DNA of 64,000 nucleotides from Lentzea sp033794685 (GTDB lineage: Bacteria; Actinomycetota; Actinomycetes; Mycobacteriales; Pseudonocardiaceae). The notes below the pieces were generated by a model. It was not told the origin of the DNA, searched no databases, and saw only the letters and a program-made list of their open reading frames with translations. Positions 53,945 to 62,710 of the stretch are shown here, piece after piece. The DNA lies in NCBI GenBank assembly GCA_033794685.1, contig JARAYZ010000002.1; one strand, written 5' to 3'. Both the position numbers and the translations under genes were made by a program. How positions within the stretch are numbered: the stretch's first letter is position 1; each line of letters begins with the position of its first letter.

Positions 53945-54931
53945 TCAGCGCTTGTCACCACCGGCGATCGGACGCCTGCCGGTCCCCAGGGAGGTCGACC
54001 TGGTCTCCTGCACGCCGGCGAGTTCCCCGTTGCTCCACTCACGCAGTGACTGGAGCAGGACGCGCAGGTCGTCCTCGATCTCCCAGCGCTCGATCGCGTC
54101 GGACTCGAGCATTTTGGTGAGGAACTCGACCACCACCTGCTTGCTGTTCTGGCGTTCCTGAGCGAGCACCTGCATGACCTCCGTGATGCTCTTCTCCCGC
54201 ACCGAGAGCTGCAACGCGAACTGGTGGTAGTCACCTTTGACGATGATGCCCCGCATCCGTTCGACCTTCCGGTCCAGCGCGGCGTGGACCAGGCTGGGTT
54301 CGTCCATGCTGAGGGTGAGGAAGATCTCGACGTGCAGACCGAACCTCTGCCCGAACGGGTCACCACTGGTCAGCTCCTTGAGAGCCTGTTCTTCCGCCTC
54401 CCGCACCTCGCCGACCTCGAAGGTGCGGGTGACTCCGCGGAGACATCTGGTGATCTCCGGCATCAGCTCGTTGCCGACGTTCGTGACCCCGGAACTGACA
54501 GCGAGCTCCGCGTCCTGCACGTGCCAGCGCAGTTCGACGACGGCGTCGAAGAAGACGTCGTCCCCACGACAGGGCAGTTTCGTCTCGACTCGCGTCAGGT
54601 GCGTACCCATGTCGATTTCGTAGACGTGGCACACCCGTTGCCTGATCAGCCTGCCCGCGGACGGCTGCTGGTCCGGCGCGAAGAAGAGACGTTTCCCCGT
54701 CGACGTCACGAAAAGCCTCGCGGTCCGGGCATCCGCCGGCATGCGGCCGCGCAACGCGTCCCACTTGCCGAGTGGGCAGTCTCCCAGGATCGGCCCCACG
54801 ACCTCACGAGGGCGTTCCGGCGACAACCGGGTGTCCTCCTCGCTCTCCTCCTCAGCCGCGGGGTTCTCGTCGGCCACCACGAGACGGCGCGCCAGCGAGA
54901 TGGCTTCGTCCTGGGACAACTGGCGGGTCAT
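53945..54931 (-). CDS. SPFH/band-7-like protein of a putative conflict cassette
   Basis: 328 residues, no TM helix evident. The central part (about 95-260: RVCHVYEIDMGTHLTRVE, FFDAVVELRWHVQDAELAV, then a long amphipathic helical region VREAEEQALKELTSGD) has the strand-helix pattern of SPFH/band-7 domains, suggesting self-assembly. The rest is charged and helical. Third gene of a coupled cassette; the ATG overlaps the stop of the preceding gene (ATGA). The role is unknown and the family assignment is tentative. Confidence 0.6.
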   Translation of the reverse strand: MTRQLSQDEAISLARRLVVADENPAAEEESEEDTRLSPERPREVVGPILGDCPLGKWDALRGRMPADARTARLFVTSTGKRLFFAPDQQPSAGRLIRQRVCHVYEIDMGTHLTRVETKLPCRGDDVFFDAVVELRWHVQDAELAVSSGVTNVGNELMPEITRCLRGVTRTFEVGEVREAEEQALKELTSGDPFGQRFGLHVEIFLTLSMDEPSLVHAALDRKVERMRGIIVKGDYHQFALQLSVREKSITEVMQVLAQERQNSKQVVVEFLTKMLESDAIERWEIEDDLRVLLQSLREWSNGELAGVQETRSTSLGTGRRPIAGGDKR

Positions 54932-57180
54932 GAAGCGGTCCTCTCGGTGAGCGGCAGGATGGAGCCTTCGAGAACGAGTGCGATGTCCTCGTCAAGGGGG
55001 TCGGACCAGTCGCGCCGCATCCGTTCGACGAGGTGCTGCAGGCGGCGGAGATCGCCGTGCCCGGCGATGAGGTGCGGTATGAAGGCGACCAGCGCGTCGA
55101 GGCAGGCAGCGTCCTTCTCCGCCGCGTGGATCCATTGACGGAACAGCCCTTGCACGACCTCGCCCTGGTCACGCCCGCGCAGTCCCCACCTGACGAGCTC
55201 CGAGACGTCGCAGGTGTGCTGGGGGTTCTCCTCCAGCAAGGTGAGCAGCAGTGGCCAGCGCTTCTTGTCTTCGGTGCCCATCCGGTCACGCCCGGCGCGC
55301 TGGACCAGCACGTTGCGGGAGTGCCCGCACCAGAAGACCAGATAGGCGACAGTCCATCGAGCCAGGTCGCGAACGCTCTGCCTGTTGCTCCGCGTCCAGT
55401 CGGCCAGCCGGGCCAGCACTGAGGACACCGCGCCGAACGCCAGGAGGTTCGCGACGCTGCGCGCGGCCGCGTGCACCAGATCGTTGTACCCGGTCTCGGG
55501 CAACACGGACCGGCGTTCGGACGGGGTGCCGAGCACGTGGAGCTCCCGCAGCGCCTTGTCGATCCGGTGCAGTCCGAGGTCGTAGCCGAGCGCCGCCGCC
55601 GCGGTCCACTGCTGGGCCTCGCTGCCGTACCGCCTCCACTCCTGAAGGCGTTCGAACACGGCGTCCGCCATGCGTTCGTCACGTGCGGCCTGGTCGAGCG
55701 CGATGGCGGCGAACCGCCGGCGATGTTCCCCATCGGCTCCCTCGGTCGCCGCCAACGGACCGATGTTGTCGGTGAAGGTGCTGGAGAAGGACAAGGAGCA
55801 GAACAAGCCCATCGTCTGCGCGGCCCGCACCCACACCATGGGTCTGCGGTCGTCGCTGAGCTCGGTGAGCCACTCCAGGACGGCTTCGCGCAGCTTGTGG
55901 TGCCGGTGCCAGAGGTGGCTGAGCAGCACGACGGGAAACCGTTCGTCGGCGAACATGACCAGTTTCGTCGGAGTCTCGATGCCACCGAACGAAACGGTGC
56001 CGTCCTCCATGGTGGCGCGTGAGGCGGGCAGGTTGACCCCGTGGTCCTCGGCGAACAACGACTCCTCCGGCTTCCTGGCGTGCTCTCCTCTCATCTTCTT
56101 CAGCAACGTGGTGGCCAGGGCCGCACCCGCCTTCACGACGACGTCGTACTCCGAGACGTTGAACACCGCCAGGGAGATGCGGAAAGCGTTGAGACGCAAT
56201 GCCTCCGGCAGTGCGTCGGCTGGACAGGAGAGCTCCGCGAACCATTCCTCGACCTGCCTGCGCACCAGCAGGGCCGCCCGAGTCTCCACTTGGGACAGAT
56301 CGATCTCCCCGCGCGCCATCTCCGCCAGGAAGCCCGCGATCTGCGCCGCTTCAGCGGGTTTGGGGTCCGCCGCGAGCGCCTCTCGGAGACCCCGGTTGGT
56401 GTAGAGCTGTTCGAGCACCTCGTCTGCATCGCAGTCGTCGTCGCGCAACTCATCTCTGAGATGTCTGGAAACCAGGTCGTAGATGTCGGGAGGAGGGCAC
56501 GTCCTGGCGAACCCGCCGAGCACGTGGTTCTGCCCGTCGCGGTGGCAGATCACCACCAGGTACGACTCCTTGGCGGCGAACCTGGCCGCCAGCGCGTCGA
56601 GGTCGAGCTCGGTCAGTGCTTCGGCCTGAGGGCGTGCGAGTTCCATGACGTAGCCGCTGCCACGCTCGATACCGGCCTCGTCGATTTTGATCGGATCACT
56701 GCCGTCGACTCGGAAGATCTTTCCCGTGGTGAGAGCGCAGACCAGCCGCAGCCCCGTCGTGAAGCGTCCCGTGCCAGGCCTGCCGTTGAGCACGAGCACC
56801 CGCGCCTGTTCCAACGTGCCCAGCAGATCGTCGTAGCCGGCCACCAGCACGTAGCGGCTGCGCACCCACCGGAGGATCTCGTCCCGGACCGGAACCGCGC
56901 GGAAATCCCCACCGGCGCTCGAAGACCTGAAGTTGTAGTAGATGTAGCGGTCGCCGACCTGCAGGTCCTGGATGGACGCGTCGCGGTTGAAGGTCATCGC
57001 GCCCGCGGTCGTCAGGCCTCTGCCCCGGAGATAAGCCTCGTCGAGATCACGCCGGTCGGGTTCCTTCGCGCCACCGGGCCCGGACGACGGGGAACTGTCC
57101 GACGGCTCGGTGCCCGGCTTGCCCGCGTCGGCCGTCGCGGAGTCCGGTGGTGGTGCCGCGGCAGGCGTCTCGTCGCTCAC
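54928..57180 (-). CDS. large helical protein with P-loop-like motif, conflict cassette
   Basis: 750 residues. The first about 45 are disordered (Ala/Pro/Ser-rich). A short segment SIQDLQVGDRYIYYNF resembles the linkers of actinobacterial conflict proteins. VLVLNGRPGTGRFTTGLRLV (about 130) is a Walker-A-like loop with Arg where the Lys should be, followed by strands and YLVVICHRDG. The C-terminal about 450 residues are helical repeats rich in Trp/Leu. It looks like a STAND-type NTPase remnant or nucleotide-binding sensor. Overlaps: GTGA with the upstream gene, ATGA downstream. Confidence 0.6.
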   Translation of the reverse strand: MSDETPAAAPPPDSATADAGKPGTEPSDSSPSSGPGGAKEPDRRDLDEAYLRGRGLTTAGAMTFNRDASIQDLQVGDRYIYYNFRSSSAGGDFRAVPVRDEILRWVRSRYVLVAGYDDLLGTLEQARVLVLNGRPGTGRFTTGLRLVCALTTGKIFRVDGSDPIKIDEAGIERGSGYVMELARPQAEALTELDLDALAARFAAKESYLVVICHRDGQNHVLGGFARTCPPPDIYDLVSRHLRDELRDDDCDADEVLEQLYTNRGLREALAADPKPAEAAQIAGFLAEMARGEIDLSQVETRAALLVRRQVEEWFAELSCPADALPEALRLNAFRISLAVFNVSEYDVVVKAGAALATTLLKKMRGEHARKPEESLFAEDHGVNLPASRATMEDGTVSFGGIETPTKLVMFADERFPVVLLSHLWHRHHKLREAVLEWLTELSDDRRPMVWVRAAQTMGLFCSLSFSSTFTDNIGPLAATEGADGEHRRRFAAIALDQAARDERMADAVFERLQEWRRYGSEAQQWTAAAALGYDLGLHRIDKALRELHVLGTPSERRSVLPETGYNDLVHAAARSVANLLAFGAVSSVLARLADWTRSNRQSVRDLARWTVAYLVFWCGHSRNVLVQRAGRDRMGTEDKKRWPLLLTLLEENPQHTCDVSELVRWGLRGRDQGEVVQGLFRQWIHAAEKDAACLDALVAFIPHLIAGHGDLRRLQHLVERMRRDWSDPLDEDIALVLEGSILPLTERTAS

Positions 57181-58535
57181 CGCTCACCCCCGAAGTAGTT
57201 GTGGTGCACAGCATCGCCGTTGTGTTGAGTTCCGATCGACGTCGTCCCGTTGAAGACGACCGAATACGACTTCTGTGCGGGTTTCTGTTCCGCGGACTGG
57301 GTCTCCGGGGGCCTGCCCGGTGGCAGGGAGTGACCGGGAACGCGCACCCATCCGTTGACGTCCTCGGCTCGGCAATAGGCCACGCGGTCGAGCCGGTCGA
57401 CGAGCTCGTACAGCTCACTGCTGATCGCGATGACGAGGTAGCTGCCTGACGCGGCACGCAACTGTTCGAACGCGGACCGGGAGTTGGCGAGATCGTGCGC
57501 CCGGTCGAAGTCGCCCATCGCGACACCTGCGCTCACGGGCTGCCTGACCAGATCGGAGAGCCGGCCGAGCCCACGTCCCAGCACCACGCGCGGGGAGATG
57601 TCCCGGGGCAGATCGCACATCAGATGTCCGGTCGTGATCCGCACCGCGATGTCGTCGCGCCCGAACGCGTCCGGGATGAGCGCTCGCAAGGATTCGAACC
57701 CCCGGGCCTCGGTCTTGAGCGCCAGCACGAGCCGGCCCTCGGACGCGCCGGATTCTTGTTGCACGAGCGGTTGCAGGCCGGGGTCGTCGCGGAGCACACG
57801 GGTCTGCATGTCCTGGATCTCCTGACTGACGCGGAGACCGCACTCGTCGAGGGCCTCCCGGTGACGGGTGAAGGTGTCGACGGCATCGGCCGCCCGGCCG
57901 GACAGGTACAGCGTCCGCGCGGTGAGAGACGTGATGGCCGCGTCCTCCGGATGCGCCGAGTGCAGTCGCGTGACGATCTCGATCTGCTCGCGGTGGTGCC
58001 CGAGTTCCACGCCGACCTCGGCGGCGAGCTGCTGTGCGTCACGCCGCGCCGCCTCGAGTTGCAGGCGTTCCCCGGCAGCACGTGATGTCGCCACACCAGC
58101 CAACGGATCACCCACAGCGAGAGCAAGCGCCTCGGCCAACACCGAGGCGGCACCACGGAGCCCTTCCGCGGTCCGCCTGTCCGCGGATCGCGCTCTCCCG
58201 ACAAGCGTGCTGAACCTGCGCACGTCGACGAGCCCATCGGGGACCTTCAAGCTGCGCAAGCCGTCCTTGCTCTGCAACGCGCCGGGGAATCCCGCCTGAG
58301 CCAGGGCATCGCGGAGTTCCCCCACCTGCTTGGCCAGCTCGGTCTCCGCGCTCACGGGCGGGTCGTCCCACAGCCACTCGTACAGCGATTCCAGTGACGC
58401 TGGTCGTCCGCCGTTCAGCAGCAAGCGGGCCAGTAGCCAGGAGGCCTTCTTGCCGAGGCCGGCGCGGTGCCCCTCGACGTAGATGCCCACCTCTTCCCAG
58501 ACCCGGAAGTCCACCTGCTCTCCAGGTAATTCCAC
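57177..58535 (-). CDS. BTAD-type regulator fused to a cyclase-homology-like domain
   Basis: 452 residues. Winged-HTH-like part (about 1-90, ASWLLARLLLNGGRPASLES), BTAD helical domain (about 95-225), then about 250-400 with LVLALKTEARGFESL, VSAGVAMGDFDRAHDLANS and YLVIAISSELYELVDRL, a pattern I associate with the degenerate nucleotide-cyclase-like domains of actinobacterial conflict operons. The tail SIGTQHNGDAVHHNYFGG is like their short linker peptides. The GTG at 58535 has AAAGAGG upstream; the ATG at 58604 lacks one. First gene of the three-gene cassette. Domain assignment by eye. Confidence 0.65.
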   Translation of the reverse strand: MELPGEQVDFRVWEEVGIYVEGHRAGLGKKASWLLARLLLNGGRPASLESLYEWLWDDPPVSAETELAKQVGELRDALAQAGFPGALQSKDGLRSLKVPDGLVDVRRFSTLVGRARSADRRTAEGLRGAASVLAEALALAVGDPLAGVATSRAAGERLQLEAARRDAQQLAAEVGVELGHHREQIEIVTRLHSAHPEDAAITSLTARTLYLSGRAADAVDTFTRHREALDECGLRVSQEIQDMQTRVLRDDPGLQPLVQQESGASEGRLVLALKTEARGFESLRALIPDAFGRDDIAVRITTGHLMCDLPRDISPRVVLGRGLGRLSDLVRQPVSAGVAMGDFDRAHDLANSRSAFEQLRAASGSYLVIAISSELYELVDRLDRVAYCRAEDVNGWVRVPGHSLPPGRPPETQSAEQKPAQKSYSVVFNGTTSIGTQHNGDAVHHNYFGGER

Positions 58536-58665
58536 AGCACCTCTTTCTCGAAGAAGGCAATGTCTCACCAACCGGATGGAATCTCTCCGCCAACGCTTCG
58601 GCAATCACGGCGTCCATCGTTTCTCCCATGGCCGCACCGAACGGCCGGCGACAAAGGAGAAGAAG

Positions 58666-58863
58666 ATGGACAACCACGAACTCACCTGGAAGAAGAGCAC
58701 CTTCAGCGATGGCGGAGGCGAGTGCGTCGAAGTGGCGCTGACACGGAAGGGCGTCGCGGTGCGGGATTCGAAGAACCCCGCAGGCCACGCTCTCTGGTTC
58801 ACCAAGTCCGAGTGGACCGCGTTTCTGTACGGCGTGCTCGACGGCGAATTCGGCTTGTACTGA
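58666..58863 (+). CDS. DUF397 family protein
   Basis: 65 residues: LTWKKSTFSDGGGECVEVAL, VAVRDSKNPAG and WFTKSEWTAFLYGV are the DUF397 hallmarks. AAAGGAG precedes the ATG. DUF397 proteins pair with Scr1-type HTH proteins, probably as a toxin-antitoxin-like or developmental module. Here the partner is convergent instead of in an operon. Its start is divergent from the conflict-cassette promoter. Confidence 0.93.
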   Translation: MDNHELTWKKSTFSDGGGECVEVALTRKGVAVRDSKNPAGHALWFTKSEWTAFLYGVLDGEFGLY

Positions 58864-58878
58864 GCGGACAAAGAGGTG

Positions 58879-59751
58879 TCACGCCGTGCCGCCGTCGCGT
58901 GCGGCGTGACGCCTCAGTCGGCTGATCAGGTCGTCGAGAAGGCATCGGGCTTCGTCTCCGTGCATTGCCATCTCCCGCAGCAGCGCCCATCGCTGACGAT
59001 AGATCTCGACTTGATCCTCCGAATCGAGCGTGAGCGGACCGTGGATCATCTCCACGGTCGCCACACTTTCGTCCTCACCTTCGTAGATCACGAATCCGTG
59101 TGCATAGGTTGCCAATGCTTCGCCGTCGAGTGGAATCAGACCTAGGTCGATGTTGTCCAGGGTCGATATCGAAAGCAACCGGTCGAGCTGGGCGAGCAGG
59201 ATGTGCGGCGGCCCTGGCCGCCAGCGCAGAGCGGCTTCGGTGATCAGGAATTCGAACTTCCGCCCTGCCTCGTACAGGGCGAGCTGCCTCCCGACGCGCC
59301 CGGCGACAGCCGCCGCCAGTGCGTCGTCCTCATAACCGGGGGTGAACAAGGAGAAAACCCGGCGGGCGTACTCCGCTGTCTGCACCAGGCCTGGCACGAC
59401 CGACGGCTGGTAGGTCCTGACGATGGAAGCAGCGGCCTCCCAGTCGCCGATCACATGCTGCAGGTGCCTCCCGCCCGACAGCGCGGCCGCCCAGGAATGC
59501 GCCTCGAGATGCGCGTTGCCGGTAATGATCGCGAGCGATCGCACGGTCTCGACCGGAGCTCCAAGCACCCTCCCCCACTGCTCGACCTCGAACACGGTCG
59601 GCAACGCCGTGCCCGCCTCGATCCTGGACACCTTCGACTGACTGATCGACGCCCTGCGACCGAGTTCTCTGCCTGACAGACCGGTCCGCAGGCGCAGGCG
59701 CCTCAATTCCTGAGCGAGAAGCTGCCTGGCGGAAACGTGGTCATCCACCAC
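58879..59751 (-). CDS. Scr1-family helix-turn-helix regulator
   Basis: 290 residues. N-terminal XRE HTH (about 12-70, GLSGRELGRRASISQSKVSRIE) and the DUF5753 domain (about 85-275, with TYQPSVVPGLVQTAEYARRVF and EALATYAHGFVIYEGE). Partner of the DUF397 protein. GTG start at 59751. Its promoter region carries tandem TGATTCAT repeats. Confidence 0.92.
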   Translation of the reverse strand: MVDDHVSARQLLAQELRRLRLRTGLSGRELGRRASISQSKVSRIEAGTALPTVFEVEQWGRVLGAPVETVRSLAIITGNAHLEAHSWAAALSGGRHLQHVIGDWEAAASIVRTYQPSVVPGLVQTAEYARRVFSLFTPGYEDDALAAAVAGRVGRQLALYEAGRKFEFLITEAALRWRPGPPHILLAQLDRLLSISTLDNIDLGLIPLDGEALATYAHGFVIYEGEDESVATVEMIHGPLTLDSEDQVEIYRQRWALLREMAMHGDEARCLLDDLISRLRRHAARDGGTA

Positions 59752-60063
59752 ATCCCCTGCCCGTCACGCGTGATTCATAATGATTCATCGCGAGTCACAA
59801 TGAAGCAGGAAGAGGCTGGGTGTCAACGGCTGGACGATGGTGCGATCAGGTGATTCAGGTCGATCACTTCATCTACGCGCTCGCGGTCCAGGTGCAACTT
59901 GAACACGCCCGCAAGAGCGATCTACATCGCTGAACATCCACCGTCCGTGACCGATCGGGCGGACTTTCACTCGTTCGGCACAACCTTGAGGCACCGTCGG
60001 TAACACCTGGAGTGGGTTCTCGATGGTGAGGCGTACAAGCCCACCCCCGAGGGAGTTGCGACA
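59752..60063. promoter_or_regulatory. intergenic control region with tandem TGATTCAT repeats
   Basis: 312 bp without a gene. TGATTCATAA (59771-59780) and TGATTCATCG (59781-59790) are tandem 10-bp repeats, 20 bp from the HTH gene start, and TGATTCAG recurs about 70 bp further on. These are candidate autoregulatory sites. The rest holds nothing I recognise apart from GGGAG before the next gene. Confidence 0.5.
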
Positions 60064-60939
60064 GTGATCGAGAACTCGGCCGCCGGTCTGGTGATGGTTC
60101 CCGGCGAGGTGACGGTGACCGTCACCGGCGAACAGCACCACCAGGACGTGCTCTCCCGGTATGCGGTGCCGGACGGGGTGACGCGGCACGTCGCCGTGAA
60201 CCTGACGTGGTGCATGATCGCCGCCGGCAAGTACCGGGGTCAGCGCGGGATCGAGGTGCGGCTCGACGGGTACCGCGTGGGTGAGCTGACTTTCCTGATG
60301 TCGCAACGGTATGCGCCCGTGCTGATGCACGTGGAGTCCGGCGGTGGGGCGACCGGTTGTGCCGCGTTCGTCCAGCGCGGTGCCAACGGGTTGCTGCAGA
60401 TCTCGCTGCGGATGCCGCGGGAGATCCCTCGTGGGGCGGTCGTCCCGGTCGCGGGGACGCGCAAGTCGTGGGTGGCGCCGGTGGCCATCGGTGTGGCCAG
60501 TGTGCTCGCGTTCTTCTTCGGGATCGGCGTCATCGGGGCGATCGTGAACGGTCCGACCGACGTGAACAAGGCAGCGGCGGGACTCACCACCACCTCCGCG
60601 CCGGTCACGACGACCACGACCACTGTGCCGACCAGCACCACCACGTCGACCACGACGACAACCACCACCACGACCACTCCCCCGGCGGCCCCGCAGCCGC
60701 AGCCGCAACCCCAGCCCCAGCCACAACCTCAGCCGAAGCCCAACCCCCAGCCGCAGCCGCAGCCCGCGCCGAAGCCCGCGTGCGACCCGAACTACAGCGG
60801 TTGCGTCCCGATCGCGTCGGACGTGGACTGCGCCGGCGGCAGCGGCAACGGGCCCGCCTACGTGGCAGGCCCGATCCGCGTCATCGGCACGGACATCTAC
60901 GGACTGGACAGCGACAAGGACGGCACCGCCTGCGAGTGA
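60064..60939 (+). CDS. membrane protein: HIRAN-like domain, TM helix, Thr/Pro linker, excalibur domain
   Basis: 291 residues. Cytoplasmic part about 1-135 with VTVTGEQHHQDVLSRY, IAAGKYRGQRGIEVRLDG and RVGELT, a HIRAN-like pattern. One TM helix (about 142-164). A Thr-rich then PQPQ-type linker (about 178-238). The C-terminus is an excalibur calcium-binding domain (CDPNYSGCVPIASDVDC to DSDKDGTACE, about 240-291). It joins a domain usually linked with DNA repair to an outside calcium-binding module. GTG start with GGGAG. Confidence 0.82.
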   Translation: MIENSAAGLVMVPGEVTVTVTGEQHHQDVLSRYAVPDGVTRHVAVNLTWCMIAAGKYRGQRGIEVRLDGYRVGELTFLMSQRYAPVLMHVESGGGATGCAAFVQRGANGLLQISLRMPREIPRGAVVPVAGTRKSWVAPVAIGVASVLAFFFGIGVIGAIVNGPTDVNKAAAGLTTTSAPVTTTTTTVPTSTTTSTTTTTTTTTTPPAAPQPQPQPQPQPQPQPKPNPQPQPQPAPKPACDPNYSGCVPIASDVDCAGGSGNGPAYVAGPIRVIGTDIYGLDSDKDGTACE

Positions 60940-60948
60940 GGTACGGCC

Positions 60949-61689
60949 TCAGCCGCGCTCGTACGGCGTCTTCTCCCCCGCCTCGACCCCGAACGCCAGG
61001 TGGTTGCCCGCGGGTGGCAGCGGGCAGGTGGCGAAGTCGGTGAACGCGCACGGCAGGTTCGTCGCCCGGTTGAAGTCGAGCACGACCTTGCCGTCGCGCG
61101 GGGTGGCCGCGAGTTGCCGGTTGGCCGCGTAGGTGGTGACGCCGCTGGTCTCGTCGGTGAACAGGATGCTCAGGCCACCGTTGCGGCCGTTGAACGCCGT
61201 CAGCGTGTGTTCGGCGCCGTTGAAGCTGAACCGCACACGGCCCGGTGCCTCGTACACGTGGCTTAGGCCCTCCACGACAGCACCGACGGTCGTGGGGACG
61301 GGCGGGTCGAACGGTTCGTACTCGCCCTCCAGCACCCACTGTTCCTGCGGGTCGTACGCCGGAACACCCTTGAAGTCCCGCAGCACCGGGGCTTTCGGGT
61401 CGTGCACGCGGATGAGGTAGCCGCCGCGCCGGGCGATCTCGATCTCGACGTCCCCTGCCGTGACGCGCGTACCGGCTCCGCTCTGGACGAGTTCGAAGCG
61501 CTGTGTCTCCCCCTCGCTGCGCCAGTACGCCGCGTCGTCGTCTTGCCACCACTCGCCCGGTAGGCCGTCATAGGTGCGTGGGGTGGTCTCCAGCCAGTCG
61601 AGGGAGACCAGCGCCAGCCACCCGTACGGGTCGGCCAGCGTGTTCTCCCGCTCCGTCTTCCAGGTCTGCCAGTCCTCCGCGAAGCTCAT
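60949..61689 (-). CDS. DUF1684 family protein
   Basis: 246 residues: LADPYGWLALVSLDWLE near the N-terminus and FNRATNLPCAFTDFATCPLPPAGN near the C-terminus are DUF1684 hallmarks. No signal peptide. Function unknown. The ATG overlaps the stop of the regulator gene (ATGA), so it is likely under its control. Confidence 0.9.
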   Translation of the reverse strand: MSFAEDWQTWKTERENTLADPYGWLALVSLDWLETTPRTYDGLPGEWWQDDDAAYWRSEGETQRFELVQSGAGTRVTAGDVEIEIARRGGYLIRVHDPKAPVLRDFKGVPAYDPQEQWVLEGEYEPFDPPVPTTVGAVVEGLSHVYEAPGRVRFSFNGAEHTLTAFNGRNGGLSILFTDETSGVTTYAANRQLAATPRDGKVVLDFNRATNLPCAFTDFATCPLPPAGNHLAFGVEAGEKTPYERG

Positions 61690-62654
61690 GTCCTTGCGAA
61701 CGACGAACTTGCGGTGTCGCTTCCCTGTTCCACGGAGTGGGAAACGAGGGCATCGCCGAGTTCCGTGCGCGCGTAGACCACGCTCCGGCCGTGCCGTTGT
61801 GATGCCAGCAGACCGGCGTCGCGCAACGCCCGCAGGTGCTGGTTCACCGCCGAGGTCGTAACGCCCGTGCGACGTGCGATGTCCGTGGACGAACACGGTT
61901 GTGCCAGTTCGGCCAGCAGATCCGCGCGCACCTGGCCAAGGACGCCCACGAGCGCTTCGGGCCCACTGCTGCGGCCCGTCTCCCACACCGTGCCCGCGCC
62001 ACGGGCGGAATAGATCAGCAACGGCGGTGCGCCAGGATCGACCGGCACGGCCGTGCGCCGCGCGAACACACTGGGCACCAGTGTCAGCCCCTGCCCTCCG
62101 GCCTCCACGCGCCGGGGCGGCACTCCGGCGATCCTCACCTGGACCACGGGAGGGCGGAAGGAGATCCGTTCGGAGATCCCCGAGAGCATCGTCCCGAGCC
62201 CGTGCTGGGCCATGGCGCGGCCTCGGTGCGCAATGTCGGCTTCGAGCACCGCGCGCATCCGGTCCCACCGGGGCGAGAGCGCCGCGTGCCAGTAGGTCTC
62301 CAGCGCGTCGAGCACCCGCCGGCGGTCGCGGAGCACGGCGGGCACCTCCCCGAACACCGCCCGGTAGTCACGTCGCAGGGTGCGGATCTCGTGCAGGGCG
62401 GCGAACTCGTCCTCGAAGCGGGTGAACGGCGTGACCGGGCGTGGGCTCAGGAAGTCCGGTGTCCAGCCTCGGTCGGTGGACAGGGCGAGCAGGACCTCCG
62501 TGTCGACGTCACGAATCGTGCGCACCCACGGCAGGTGCAGCGGGTACTTGGCCGGATCCTTCAGCACTCGCAGGCTGAGCGTCAGCTCGTTCAGCGGCGA
62601 GACGGCGAACCGCACGTCCACCAGGTCGGACTCACCGAGCACGAACTCGATCAT
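61686..62654 (-). CDS. ArsR-type winged-helix regulator with N-terminal DUF5937
   Basis: 322 residues. The first about 230 match the DUF5937 pattern (IEFVLGESDLVDVRFAVSPLNEL). The C-terminal about 75 are an ArsR winged helix (CSSTDIARRTGVTTSAVNQHL, SVVYARTELG). The ATG at 62654 is chosen over the TTG at 62663; no RBS is visible and the start lies inside an inverted repeat, which suggests autoregulation. Confidence 0.85.
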   Translation of the reverse strand: MIEFVLGESDLVDVRFAVSPLNELTLSLRVLKDPAKYPLHLPWVRTIRDVDTEVLLALSTDRGWTPDFLSPRPVTPFTRFEDEFAALHEIRTLRRDYRAVFGEVPAVLRDRRRVLDALETYWHAALSPRWDRMRAVLEADIAHRGRAMAQHGLGTMLSGISERISFRPPVVQVRIAGVPPRRVEAGGQGLTLVPSVFARRTAVPVDPGAPPLLIYSARGAGTVWETGRSSGPEALVGVLGQVRADLLAELAQPCSSTDIARRTGVTTSAVNQHLRALRDAGLLASQRHGRSVVYARTELGDALVSHSVEQGSDTASSSFART

Positions 62655-62671
62655 GTAGCACAACGCTACAT
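62653..62671. promoter_or_regulatory. inverted repeat over the ArsR-type gene start, candidate operator
   Basis: ATGTAGC (62653-62659) and GCTACAT (62665-62671) are perfect 7-bp arms with a 5-nt spacer. It overlaps the start codon and lies 39 bp from the divergent IMPase-like start, so it could control both genes. Confidence 0.6.
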
Positions 62672-62710
62672 CAGTTACGCGGGAGCGGCGGCCGGAACAG
62701 TCTCACGACC

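Noticed and set aside
60590..60780. Repetitive ACC/CAGCCG tract as a possible microsatellite or CRISPR
   Set aside because: It encodes the Thr-rich and Pro-Gln linker between the membrane helix and the excalibur domain. There are no spaced repeats.
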